This document shows, piece after piece, positions 1 through 6,413 of a stretch of DNA of 9,312 nucleotides. The notes below the pieces were generated by a model. It saw only the letters and a list, made by a program, of their open reading frames with translations. It was not told the origin of the DNA and ran no database searches. Made by a program: the position numbers and the translations under genes. Origin of the DNA: JAFGTF01 sp035527995 (lineage in GTDB: Bacteria; Spirochaetota; B62-G9; DRHN01); assembly GCA_035527995.1 (NCBI GenBank), contig DATKZJ010000016.1, positions 1 through 9,312 of the forward strand, read 5' to 3'. How positions within the stretch are numbered: the stretch's first letter is position 1; each line of letters opens with the position of its first letter.

Positions 1-1721
1 TCCACCTTCCTATACGCAGGATCAGATGATGTCCCGGGCATGAGACTGATAGTCCCGGCCATCGGGCAGAGGAACTTTGCTCCGGAGAAGAGGAGGATGT
101 CCCTTATCGGAAGGTTCCACCCTTTGGGCACCCCTTTGACGGACGGGTCATGGGTCAGGCTGAGGTGTGTCTTTACCATCATGGTGTTGTAGTCGGCGTA
201 CTTTGAATCACTTTCGAAAACCTTTGCCTTCTCTTCCGCTTCGGCAGCCCACGTCACTCCGTCGGCTCCGTACACCTCGCGTGCGATCGTTTCAACCCTT
301 TTCCTCAGCGGCATGTTGAGAGGATAGAGGTATTTGAAATCGACCTTCTCCTCGCACGCGTCTGTAACTGCGTCAGTGAGCTCGAGAGCCCCGTCTCCAC
401 CTTTAAGCCAGTGTTCGGATGTGGCGCAGCGTGCTCCCGCCTCTTCCGCGTACTTCTTGACGAGAGCTATCTCGTCCTTTGTATCGGTGTGAAATGCGTT
501 GATGCATACAACGGGTTTGATACCCGATTTATTCACCACCTTTATGTGGTGAATAAGGTTCTCTATACCCTTCTCGAGGAGCCCGAGGTTCTGTTTTGTA
601 TACTCATCTGCGAGAGGATGTCCGGGTACTACCCTTGGGCCTCCGCCGTGCATCTTCAGTGCACGTATCGTCGCCGTAAGCACGGACACATTCGGCTTGA
701 GCCCGCTGAGGCGGCACTTGACATTCCAGAACTTTTCGAAACCGATGTCCGCGGCGAATCCGCTCTCTGTGACGTGGTAGTCGAACATCTTCAATCCCAC
801 TCTGTCCGCTATTATCGACGATTGTCCGACGGCGATATTTGCAAACGGTCCCGCGTGTACCATGCACGGCTGATACTCGACGGTACATGCCAGTGTCGGG
901 TTGATCGCATTTCTCATCCAGGCGGTCATCGCTCCTCCCACCTCGAGATCATCCGCCGTAACCGGATTTCCCTTCTTGTCATAGGCGATCGTAACCTCCC
1001 CGACACGCGTGCGGAGGTCCTTGAGATCACGTGCGACCGCCAGTATTGCCATGAGCTCGGAGCTCACGGTGATCTGAAATCCAGACTGCATCATGAAGCC
1101 GTCCATCTTACCGCCGAGCCCGATGACGATGTTTCTCAAAGCCTGCGCACAGAAATCTATCGCCCATCGAAGCTCCATCCTCCTGGGATTGATGTCGATT
1201 CGCTTCAGTTTCCTCTTCTTGAGCTGATCGTCATCGTAGTTGAACTCATGCTGCATGCGGGAGGTGAGCGCAACCATGCCCAGGTTGTGAGCGTTTGTGA
1301 TGTCGTTGATATCCCCTGTGAGCCCCATCGAGAACTCGGTCATAGGAATAAGGAGCGCGTTCCCTCCGCCTGCTGCGGTTCCCTTGATATTCATCGTCGG
1401 CCCGCCAGACGGCTGCCGTATGGCTCCGCCTACGTTCTTTCCCCTTTTACCGAAGCCCTCGATGAGTCCCATCGCTGTCGTTGTCTTACCCTCTCCAAGG
1501 GGGGTAGGGGTTATTGCGGTAACTTCAATATACTTTCCATCCTGCCTGTCTTTCAGTCGCTTGATGATTCTCAGGAAATCAAGCTTGCTGATTCTTCCGT
1601 ACTGCATGACCTCCTCTTTCTCGAGTCCCAGCCGGTCACGCCACTCTTCCGGAGTCGGCATTTTCTTTTCAGCTTCCTGTGCGATCTGCCAGTCGGCCAT
1701 TTTCGTGGCATCGTATGCCAT
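1..1721 (-). CDS. fhs: Formate--tetrahydrofolate ligase (10-formyl-THF synthetase), 3' end outside window
   Basis: Catalyses ATP-dependent formylation of tetrahydrofolate by formate, the entry step of the methyl branch of the Wood-Ljungdahl pathway; cytosolic. About 573 residues are visible. The phosphate-binding segment TPLGEGKTTT lies at about residues 73-82, followed by family-typical stretches such as GGAIRQPSGGPTMNIKGTAA, ALLIPMTEFSMGLTGD and PCMVHAGPFANIA. The last visible residues (PMAGTISLMPGTSSDP) are close to the usual C terminus, so only about 15-20 residues should be missing. The N terminus is longer than in clostridial enzymes of about 556 residues, matching the long form that I associate with anaerobic deltaproteobacteria. 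The ATG at 1721 has a good Shine-Dalgarno (AGGAGGG) just upstream. The gene has its own promoter at 1754-1782, so it need not depend on the upstream lipid operon. The functionally linked fchA and folD lie on the other side of that operon. Function is certain from the sequence; the physiological direction (formate assimilation or formate release) is not. Confidence 0.97.
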   Translation of the reverse strand, partial: MAYDATKMADWQIAQEAEKKMPTPEEWRDRLGLEKEEVMQYGRISKLDFLRIIKRLKDRQDGKYIEVTAITPTPLGEGKTTTAMGLIEGFGKRGKNVGGAIRQPSGGPTMNIKGTAAGGGNALLIPMTEFSMGLTGDINDITNAHNLGMVALTSRMQHEFNYDDDQLKKRKLKRIDINPRRMELRWAIDFCAQALRNIVIGLGGKMDGFMMQSGFQITVSSELMAILAVARDLKDLRTRVGEVTIAYDKKGNPVTADDLEVGGAMTAWMRNAINPTLACTVEYQPCMVHAGPFANIAVGQSSIIADRVGLKMFDYHVTESGFAADIGFEKFWNVKCRLSGLKPNVSVLTATIRALKMHGGGPRVVPGHPLADEYTKQNLGLLEKGIENLIHHIKVVNKSGIKPVVCINAFHTDTKDEIALVKKYAEEAGARCATSEHWLKGGDGALELTDAVTDACEEKVDFKYLYPLNMPLRKRVETIAREVYGADGVTWAAEAEEKAKVFESDSKYADYNTMMVKTHLSLTHDPSVKGVPKGWNLPIRDILLFSGAKFLCPMAGTISLMPGTSSDPAYRKV

Positions 1722-1753
1722 TTCTCACCCTCCTCTCTGATTTAATTCCTCTT

Positions 1754-1782
1754 ATCCTACGGTACTGATAAAATATTGTCAA
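1754..1782 (-). promoter_or_regulatory. Sigma70-type promoter for fhs
   Basis: On the minus strand a perfect -35 box TTGACA (1777-1782) is separated by exactly 17 bp from TAGGAT (1754-1759, 4 of 6 to the -10 consensus). Transcription would start near 1747 and give a leader of about 25 nt carrying the AGGAGGG ribosome site of fhs. It lies in the 79-bp gap after the thioesterase gene, where I see no clear terminator, so some readthrough from the lipid operon into fhs is possible. Confidence 0.7.
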
Positions 1783-1800
1783 TAAAAAATGTTGAACAGG

Positions 1801-2568
1801 CTACGCCCACCCCACCCGTGCCCTGCAGAGCTCCCTTTCGTCCCGGTCTCTTTTGAGAGACACGAGATACGTACCATCATCAGAAGGGTTTCCGATGAGG
1901 ATTGAAATCGTGTCTCCGTAAACGGATTCGGCGAGGAAGTCGATATCGAATCTCGCCGCCCGCCTGCCGGAAAGGGTATCATATGGAAAGCTGTTCAGTA
2001 TCCATTCGAAATATCTCGAGCTGTTTGCGTGTCTGTTCAGGTCTATGTCGCAGAAGTCGACTGTGATTCTGCCGCCGTGCAGGGGGATGCCTGGGGCTTT
2101 TAGTCTTTCCAAAGGCCCCTCCAACGCCTGACGATCTTTCAGGAAAGGCATCGTTTCAGAAAACTCATTCAGACGCTGCGGGCGCCTCTTTTCGCTGTCA
2201 ATAACAAGCCAGCCGCTCGCTGCCCTCGCGACTGCAGTTTCCCCACTGTCGATCACAAGGAAATCTCTCAGAGCGAATATGCCCTGAGTACCCTTGGACC
2301 ACGTCTCCACCGTGAAGGGCTCCTCCCACAGCAGAAGCCGGTCTATCTCTATGCGGAGCCTGGAAAGAACCCAGAATTTTCCCTTCTCTCTCAGGCTCTT
2401 ATAACCGAAATCGCATCGCTCGGCATGGTGCCAGGCGCTCTCCTGGAAGCAGTTGAAGAGACTCATGAGGGTTATTCTCTTTTCCTGGTCGACGTCATAC
2501 GATTTTACCGTATACTTATCTTTCCATAGAAGAGGATACCCCTCCCGCACGCTTCTATCGTTCGTCAT
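1801..2568 (-). CDS. Acyl-ACP thioesterase, FatA/FatB family (double hotdog)
   Basis: Predicted to hydrolyse acyl-acyl-carrier-protein to a free fatty acid in the cytosol. At 255 residues it matches bacterial members of the plant FatA/FatB family (plant enzymes are longer because of a transit peptide). Two hotdog repeats are recognisable, roughly residues 15-125 and 160-250. The C-terminal repeat carries the catalytic signature Asp176-x-Asn178-x-His180 inside DIDLNRHANSSRYFEWIL, and Glu214 in FLAESVYGD matches the catalytic Glu of plant enzymes. The Cys that follows it in plants is Ser215 here, which I take as normal for bacterial homologues. The start is the ATG at 2568, preceded by a G-rich ribosome site (GGGGG then 5 bases). 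It is the last gene of the operon 4368-1801, 45 bp after the SRD5A homologue. Its role there is unclear: it could release a fatty acid from an acyl chain modified by the upstream reductases, or adjust membrane lipids. The family call is firm; chain-length preference is unknown. Confidence 0.88.
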   Translation of the reverse strand: MTNDRSVREGYPLLWKDKYTVKSYDVDQEKRITLMSLFNCFQESAWHHAERCDFGYKSLREKGKFWVLSRLRIEIDRLLLWEEPFTVETWSKGTQGIFALRDFLVIDSGETAVARAASGWLVIDSEKRRPQRLNEFSETMPFLKDRQALEGPLERLKAPGIPLHGGRITVDFCDIDLNRHANSSRYFEWILNSFPYDTLSGRRAARFDIDFLAESVYGDTISILIGNPSDDGTYLVSLKRDRDERELCRARVGWA

Positions 2569-2613
2569 TCCAGCCCCCTGACTCCTTAAAGTACAAACAT
2601 CTTGAGTCTCCAG

Positions 2614-3375
2614 TCAAAACAGAAATGGAATGAGCGCCCTTCTTTGTTCCGGGTAGTCGTCAAACAGACTTTTATACCACCTGTGGTGCGATCTCGAGCG
2701 CGGTAGGAGGTTTGCCATAGTCCACAGCGCGAACGTCGCTCCCGGAAGGGACCATGTGGCGATCGCCCATCCCGCCCACTCTACTATCTCACCGAGATAG
2801 TTCGGACAGGAGACCCATCTGTACAACCCTCCGTACGGGATACTGTAGCCTTTGGCTTTGGACTTCCTGAGATTAACGAGTATCTTGTCGGAATGAACGT
2901 TTATAGTAAAACCAAGGCCAAAGAGAAAAAAACCTGCTATAAACCTGATATCGAGGAGCCAGCGCTCCATGTGGAGGTCGGAGATGTAAAAGAGGTACCT
3001 CCCGTTGATATATGCGTTTATGATGTTGAAGAACCCTGCGGACAGCAGTATCACAACCGGCATGCGGTTGTTGCCCCCGCGTCTTTTAAGGGGGAATAAA
3101 AAGGAGCGGTATGAATAGTGGAACACCCACATACCGAGGAATACCAACGCAACTGTATTGCCGGGGCGGTTTCCCGCAACAAAGAGAAGGATCATCAGAA
3201 GAAGGGAGATCACCTCCATGAAGACCCACCCCCATGAGCTGTTTATCGTAGGCCCTCCGTCCGATTTCATATGACGGCCGTACGGTGCGGTCCTGAAGAA
3301 AAGCAGCACAAACGTGATGAGGGCGACGCAAAGCCACCCCGCGATAAAGATGTTGAAAAACTCAGTCTCAATCAC
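2614..3375 (-). CDS. Steroid 5-alpha-reductase (SRD5A) family membrane enone reductase
   Basis: A 253-residue integral membrane protein of the 3-oxo-5-alpha-steroid 4-dehydrogenase family, which uses NADPH to reduce a C=C bond conjugated to a carbonyl. About six hydrophobic segments are visible (about 5-28, 48-67, 72-95, 104-123, 143-160, 198-224). The C-terminal half matches human SRD5A1/2, as I remember them, over long stretches: INVHSDKIL, GGLYRWVSCPNYLGEIVEW, ATWSLPGATFALW, RSRSHHRWYKSLFDDYP and the terminal IPFLF. Glu54 (FMEVIS) and Tyr87 (FHYSYRSF) sit where SRD5A2 has its steroid-contacting Glu57 and Tyr91, with nearly the same spacing. The start is GTG at 3375, and it is nearly forced: the upstream gene ends in TAG in the same frame only four codons earlier, with GCA AGA AGA between. 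It is the middle gene of the operon, 9 bp after the SDR gene. The substrate could be a steroid, an isoprenoid or another lipid enone; the sequence does not say which. Confidence 0.85.
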   Translation of the reverse strand: MIETEFFNIFIAGWLCVALITFVLLFFRTAPYGRHMKSDGGPTINSSWGWVFMEVISLLLMILLFVAGNRPGNTVALVFLGMWVFHYSYRSFLFPLKRRGGNNRMPVVILLSAGFFNIINAYINGRYLFYISDLHMERWLLDIRFIAGFFLFGLGFTINVHSDKILVNLRKSKAKGYSIPYGGLYRWVSCPNYLGEIVEWAGWAIATWSLPGATFALWTMANLLPRSRSHHRWYKSLFDDYPEQRRALIPFLF

Positions 3376-3384
3376 TCTTCTTGC

Positions 3385-4368
3385 CTACTCTTTTTTCAAG
3401 TATCCGTTATCTCTGAACCAGTTTACCGTATCGGTGACTGTTTCGACAAAAGGACGCGGTCTGTATCCCAGCTCGCGTGCCGCTTTCTCGTGCGAAACGA
3501 ATCTGTAGTGACGCAGTACGTTGAGCGATCCCCGTGTGAACACGGGCCGTTTCGAGCTGCACCTGCCTGCGACCGCGCCGAACGGCAGGAGGAGACGCGC
3601 AAGCCACATCGGCACCACCAACCTCTTCCTCCTGCATCCCGCAACTTCATCCACGATCCTACAAAGGTCATCCAGCGCCAGCCATCTGCCGGATAGTATG
3701 TAGCGCTCACCGCACCTTCCGCGCTTTTCGGCTGCGATTGCCCCTTGTACCACATCACGCACATCGACCCAGTTGAATCCTCCCTCTACCAGCACGCGGC
3801 GCCTGCCGTGTAACAGCGAAATGAGTGTGCTCCCGGCGTGTGAAGGCTTGAAATCGTTCGGCCCTACAATCGCCGTCGGTATTATAACCACAGCGTCGAG
3901 GCCGGAAGCTGCGGCGGTCAGCACATCTTTTTCTGCGAGCGCCTTGGACCTGTCGTACGCCATTCCACCTGCCGAATCGATGAGAGACCGGGTTTCATCA
4001 ACAAGGTCTCTTCTGGGCAAGGGGTCGAACGAATGAATCGAACTGAAATAAACAAGCCTGTGTACCCCGCACTGCAGGCAAGCATCTATGGCGTTACGGG
4101 TTCCCTCCACATTCACCCTGAGAGTGTGCCTGTTATCGGTATAAGAAAGAGAGATATGCGCAGCAAGGTGGTACACCGAGCGTACACCCCTGAACGCACG
4201 AACGAGAGAAGGCGGGTCGAGGATATCCGCCCTCACGGCCTGCACCCCTAACCCTTCGAGTGCCCTCCTGTCCTCCCTCACAAGGGCGCGTACCTCCCTG
4301 CCCTCTTTCAGGAGTGCCCTGGTGAGGTTCGCTCCCACATGCCCACAAGCCCCTGTAACCGCAACCAT
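3385..4368 (-). CDS. NAD(P)-dependent epimerase/dehydratase, extended SDR (3beta-HSD / dihydroflavonol reductase-like)
   Basis: Extended short-chain dehydrogenase of 327 residues, predicted to oxidise or reduce a hydroxyl/keto group with NAD(P). The N-terminal Rossmann motif is TGACGHVG (residues 5-12), close to the start as usual. Next come the conserved NVEGTRN (86-92) and the catalytic set Ser110 (in YFSS), Tyr138 and Lys142 (YDRSK). Then GGFNWVDVRDVVQGA (196-210) and GERYILSG (220-227) place it in the group containing dihydroflavonol-4-reductase-like, HpnA-like and 3beta-hydroxysteroid dehydrogenase-like proteins rather than sugar-nucleotide 4-epimerases. The ATG at 4368 follows GGAGGTGG at a slightly long spacing. 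It is the first gene of a three-gene operon with a strong promoter at 4422-4450. The next gene is a steroid-5-alpha-reductase homologue, so a shared lipid or steroid-like substrate (keto/hydroxyl interconversion plus enone reduction) is a reasonable inference. Family certain, substrate unknown. Confidence 0.85.
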   Translation of the reverse strand: MVAVTGACGHVGANLTRALLKEGREVRALVREDRRALEGLGVQAVRADILDPPSLVRAFRGVRSVYHLAAHISLSYTDNRHTLRVNVEGTRNAIDACLQCGVHRLVYFSSIHSFDPLPRRDLVDETRSLIDSAGGMAYDRSKALAEKDVLTAAASGLDAVVIIPTAIVGPNDFKPSHAGSTLISLLHGRRRVLVEGGFNWVDVRDVVQGAIAAEKRGRCGERYILSGRWLALDDLCRIVDEVAGCRRKRLVVPMWLARLLLPFGAVAGRCSSKRPVFTRGSLNVLRHYRFVSHEKAARELGYRPRPFVETVTDTVNWFRDNGYLKKE

Positions 4369-4421
4369 AAAAACAGATCCACCTCCACTGTTCGGAGCCG
4401 TTATTCCATTTTGATCCAGCC

Positions 4422-4450
4422 AGTATACGCCATTCCAACAAATAAGTCAA
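4422..4450 (-). promoter_or_regulatory. Sigma70-type promoter of the SDR-SRD5A-thioesterase operon
   Basis: Minus strand TTGACT (4445-4450, 5 of 6 to consensus), a 17-bp spacer, then TATACT (4422-4427, 5 of 6). The predicted start is near 4415, giving a leader of about 45 nt that contains the GGAGGTGG ribosome site. It is the best-scoring promoter visible by eye in the window and is divergent from the fchA promoter about 60 bp away. Confidence 0.75.
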
Positions 4451-4506
4451 ATTTAACAACTATTCAGACACACTCCTCTACTTATCGGAATCCAAGCAAG
4501 ATATTT

Positions 4507-4536
4507 CTGGCATTTTTTTCTCTAAAATAGTATAAT
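4507..4536 (+). promoter_or_regulatory. Sigma70-type promoter of fchA-folD
   Basis: A perfect -10 box TATAAT at 4531-4536 is preceded, with an 18-bp spacer, by CTGGCA (4507-4512, 4 of 6 to TTGACA). The start would be near 4543, leaving a leader of about 20 nt with GAGGAGG before the fchA ATG. The AT-rich block 4501-4540 contrasts with the surrounding coding DNA. The -35 is the weaker half. Confidence 0.65.
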
Positions 4537-4563
4537 TTTAACAATCTTCATAGAGGAGGAGCC

Positions 4564-5193
4564 ATGTACGCCGAACAACCGTTAGCTCATTTTCTCGATA
4601 GACTCTGCTCCAAAAACCCTGAACCCGGCGGGGGAAGCGCTTCAGCGCTCGTCGGAGCAACGGCGGCGAGCCTCTCGGGCATGCTTGCCGCTCTCACCGT
4701 AAACAAGAAGGGTTACGAAAACTGTTGGGATTCTATGGAGCAGCATCTCAAAAGTGCAAAAAAGCTGAAGGAGGAGCTTCTTACCCTGCTGCAGAAGGAT
4801 ACTGAGGCGTTTGACGATGCCTCAAAGGCTTTCAAGCTCCCAAAGAACACAGAGGAGGAGCGGCGAAAGAGGACGGAAGCGATCGAGGTGGGGCTGAAGA
4901 AGGCCACAGAGGTCCCTTTCGCTATCATGGAAAAGAGCGTCGAGGTCTCGAGGCTCGCGAAAGAGGTGTTGAAAAACGGAAATGAGATGGCTATCTCCGA
5001 CGGCGCAATATCGGCGCTCTTTGCCGAGGCGGCCTGTGTCGGCGCGATGGTGAATGTTTATATCAACTTTAGCTGGATGAAGGACAAGGAGTATGTCGCT
5101 AGAATAGAAAAGAAAATCGGCAAGCTCCTCGAAGAGGCGAAAAGTATCAAAGAGGAGGCTCTCTCGTATACCTTCAAAAAGCTGATAGGATGA
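4564..5193 (+). CDS. fchA: Methenyltetrahydrofolate cyclohydrolase, FchA / FTCD-C family
   Basis: A 209-residue, all-helical cytosolic protein of the cyclodeaminase/cyclohydrolase family (the C-terminal domain of formiminotransferase-cyclodeaminase). It interconverts 10-formyl-THF and 5,10-methenyl-THF. The family signature PEPGGGSASALVGATAASLS lies at residues 19-38. The long charged helices and the NGNEMAISDGAISALFAEAA segment are also typical, and the length is normal. The start ATG at 4564 has GAGGAGG seven bases upstream. It is the first gene of the fchA-folD transcription unit. The same family also contains formimino-THF cyclodeaminase, but no histidine/glutamate or purine-degradation gene is nearby, whereas fhs and folD are, so the cyclohydrolase role is preferred. 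The downstream FolD lacks its own cyclohydrolase lysine, which makes this protein the likely only cyclohydrolase of the local pathway. Confidence 0.92.
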   Translation: MYAEQPLAHFLDRLCSKNPEPGGGSASALVGATAASLSGMLAALTVNKKGYENCWDSMEQHLKSAKKLKEELLTLLQKDTEAFDDASKAFKLPKNTEEERRKRTEAIEVGLKKATEVPFAIMEKSVEVSRLAKEVLKNGNEMAISDGAISALFAEAACVGAMVNVYINFSWMKDKEYVARIEKKIGKLLEEAKSIKEEALSYTFKKLIG

Positions 5194-5285
5194 GGAAAAT
5201 CCTGGACAAGCTGGATACACCTGCTACCGTAGTAGCAGATGCTACCTTAGTAGCAGATGCTACTGTAGTAGCAGTCAATCTATAA
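5190..5285 (+). CDS. Possible 31-residue repeat peptide between fchA and folD
   Basis: The ATG at 5190 overlaps the fchA stop codon (ATGA arrangement) and the frame stays open to TAA at 5283-5285, six bases before the folD ribosome site. The predicted peptide has a charged start (MRKILDKLDT) followed by three six-residue repeats, ATVVAD, ATLVAD and ATVVAV, because the 18-bp DNA repeat keeps the frame. In this frame the differences between repeat units are synonymous (ACC/ACT) or conservative (Val/Leu). There is no strong ribosome site, so translation would rely on termination-reinitiation from fchA. It may simply be an accidental frame through a structured element; no known family is recognised. 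Confidence 0.25.
   Translation: MRKILDKLDTPATVVADATLVADATVVAVNL
5222..5275 (+). repeat. Three tandem 18-bp palindromic units between fchA and folD
   Basis: Three head-to-tail 18-bp units occupy 5222-5239, 5240-5257 and 5258-5275. Each has arms TGCTAC and GTAGCA around a 4-base loop (CGTA, CTTA, TGTA) plus a 2-base linker (GA, GA, GT). The arms are identical in all three units; every difference falls in the loops or the last linker. Each unit can form a 6-bp hairpin (7 bp in the first, where flanking C and G extend it), and the whole array can also fold into one long interrupted hairpin. It sits 28 bp after fchA and 26 bp before the folD start. It could be an RNA element setting the fchA:folD ratio (processing, stability, translation coupling) or a set of protein-binding palindromes. 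I do not recognise it as a named repeat family. Confidence 0.9.
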
Positions 5286-5301
5286 GAAACGGAGGAGAAA
5301 A

Positions 5302-6216
5302 GTGAGCGCAAAGGTCATTGATTGCGTCGCAATCGCAAATGAGATTAAATCGGAACTGCAGGAAGAGATACAAGGCCTGGGGAAGAAGGGGATCACAGTA
5401 GGACTCGCGACTGTTCTCGTGGGCGACGACTTCGGCGCACACATGTACAGAAATCAGATAGAGAAGTTCTGCGTAGAGATGGGGGTACAGTATACGAATG
5501 CCAACCCGAAAGAAGACACGTCTGAGGAGGAGGTCGTCAAGATCGTAAAACAGCTCAATGATAACGAAAGTGTGAGCGGTATGATACCGCTCCGCCCGTT
5601 CCCTGAGCATATCTCGGATTATGCGATCATCAACGCAATCGCCCTCAACAAGGACATAGACTGCTTTCACCCGTACAACATGGGAAAGCTCACACTCGGG
5701 GAGATCACGTTTGCTCCGGCGACACCATCCGCCTGCATAGAAATCCTTGACCGCGAAAAGACGAACTTCGAGGGAGCAGAGATCTGTGTTGTCGGCCATT
5801 CCAATATAGTCGGAAAACCGATCTCCATTCTGTGCCTCAACAGGAACGCAACGATCACAACGTCGCATGTCTTCACCTCCATGGCTGGGAACCTCGCCAA
5901 GCATACTACGGTCGCCGATATTCTCATAGTCGCCGCAGGAAAAGCGGGGCTCATCACGGCGGACCTCGTAAAAGAGGGAGCTTTCGTGATAGACGTGGGC
6001 ATAAACCGGGTCAAGGTGCTCGACGAGAACGGTAATCCGGTGCTCAATGAAAAGGGAAAACCAAAATCAAAGACCGTGGGCGACGTCGATTTTGAAGGGG
6101 TAAAACAGAAGGCTGGGAGGATAACCCCAGTTCCAGGCGGGGTCGGCGCGATTACGAACATGATGCTGATGGGAAACGCCATCAAGGCTGCAAAGGTTCA
6201 CCATAATCTGGCATAA
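5302..6216 (+). CDS. folD: Methylenetetrahydrofolate dehydrogenase (FolD family), apparently lacking cyclohydrolase residues
   Basis: A 304-residue cytosolic FolD-family protein that oxidises or reduces 5,10-methylene-/5,10-methenyl-THF with NAD(P). The dinucleotide site VVGHSNIVGKPIS (163-175, His where most have Arg in GRS), DVGINRV (231-237), GDVDFEGV and TPVPGGVGAIT (275-285) are typical. The active-site loop is not. Aligning YRNQIEKFCVEMG (49-61) with the usual YVxxKxKxCxxxG puts Ile53 where the catalytic lysine (E. coli Lys54, human Lys56) should be. In GMIPLRPFP (93-101), Leu97 replaces the conserved Gln (E. coli Gln98). Tyr49 and Asp120 are kept. Loss of the Lys is known to abolish cyclohydrolase activity while sparing dehydrogenase, so this is probably a dehydrogenase only, working with the adjacent FchA. 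The start is GTG at 5302, chosen because GGAGG lies 6 bases upstream and the protein begins at the usual place. A strong terminator lies about 110 bp after the stop. The family call is certain; loss of cyclohydrolase is an inference. Confidence 0.93.
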   Translation: MSAKVIDCVAIANEIKSELQEEIQGLGKKGITVGLATVLVGDDFGAHMYRNQIEKFCVEMGVQYTNANPKEDTSEEEVVKIVKQLNDNESVSGMIPLRPFPEHISDYAIINAIALNKDIDCFHPYNMGKLTLGEITFAPATPSACIEILDREKTNFEGAEICVVGHSNIVGKPISILCLNRNATITTSHVFTSMAGNLAKHTTVADILIVAAGKAGLITADLVKEGAFVIDVGINRVKVLDENGNPVLNEKGKPKSKTVGDVDFEGVKQKAGRITPVPGGVGAITNMMLMGNAIKAAKVHHNLA

Positions 6217-6328
6217 GCTGAAAGACGGCCGCAGAAACGCCTCAAAGTTCTGTGACAGAGGCTGTTAATACAACAGGATCGTCGATTCAAAAAATCGATA
6301 CAGGTCCGTTACGATGAAACAGACAAAA

Positions 6329-6361
6329 AAAGAGGGTCCGGTTTCACTCCGGACCCTCTTT
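6329..6361. terminator. Strong bidirectional intrinsic terminator between convergent genes
   Basis: Perfect 13-bp inverted repeat: arms 6329-6341 and 6349-6361 (AAAGAGGGTCCGG and its complement) with a 7-base loop (TTTCACT). Read on the minus strand the stem runs into seven T residues (6325-6331), a classical terminator for leftward transcripts from the cupin gene. On the plus strand the tail is only TTTCTC, so termination of folD transcripts may be less complete. Confidence 0.88.
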
Positions 6362-6413
6362 CTCGTGCCGGACGTCTAACCCCCATTTCTCACACAGGAA
6401 TGTGGGGTTCAAT

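Noticed and set aside
411..1745. A 444-codon open frame on the plus strand
   Set aside because: It is wholly antisense to fhs, whose minus-strand protein matches formate-THF ligase motif by motif. The plus-strand product has no recognisable domain.
4507..4520. Sigma54-like CTGGCA upstream of fchA
   Set aside because: The required TTGC-type element at the fixed distance is missing, whereas a perfect TATAAT lies at sigma70 spacing.
5275..5904. A 209-codon minus-strand frame over folD
   Set aside because: Antisense shadow of folD; Cys/Arg/His-rich composition and no family resemblance.
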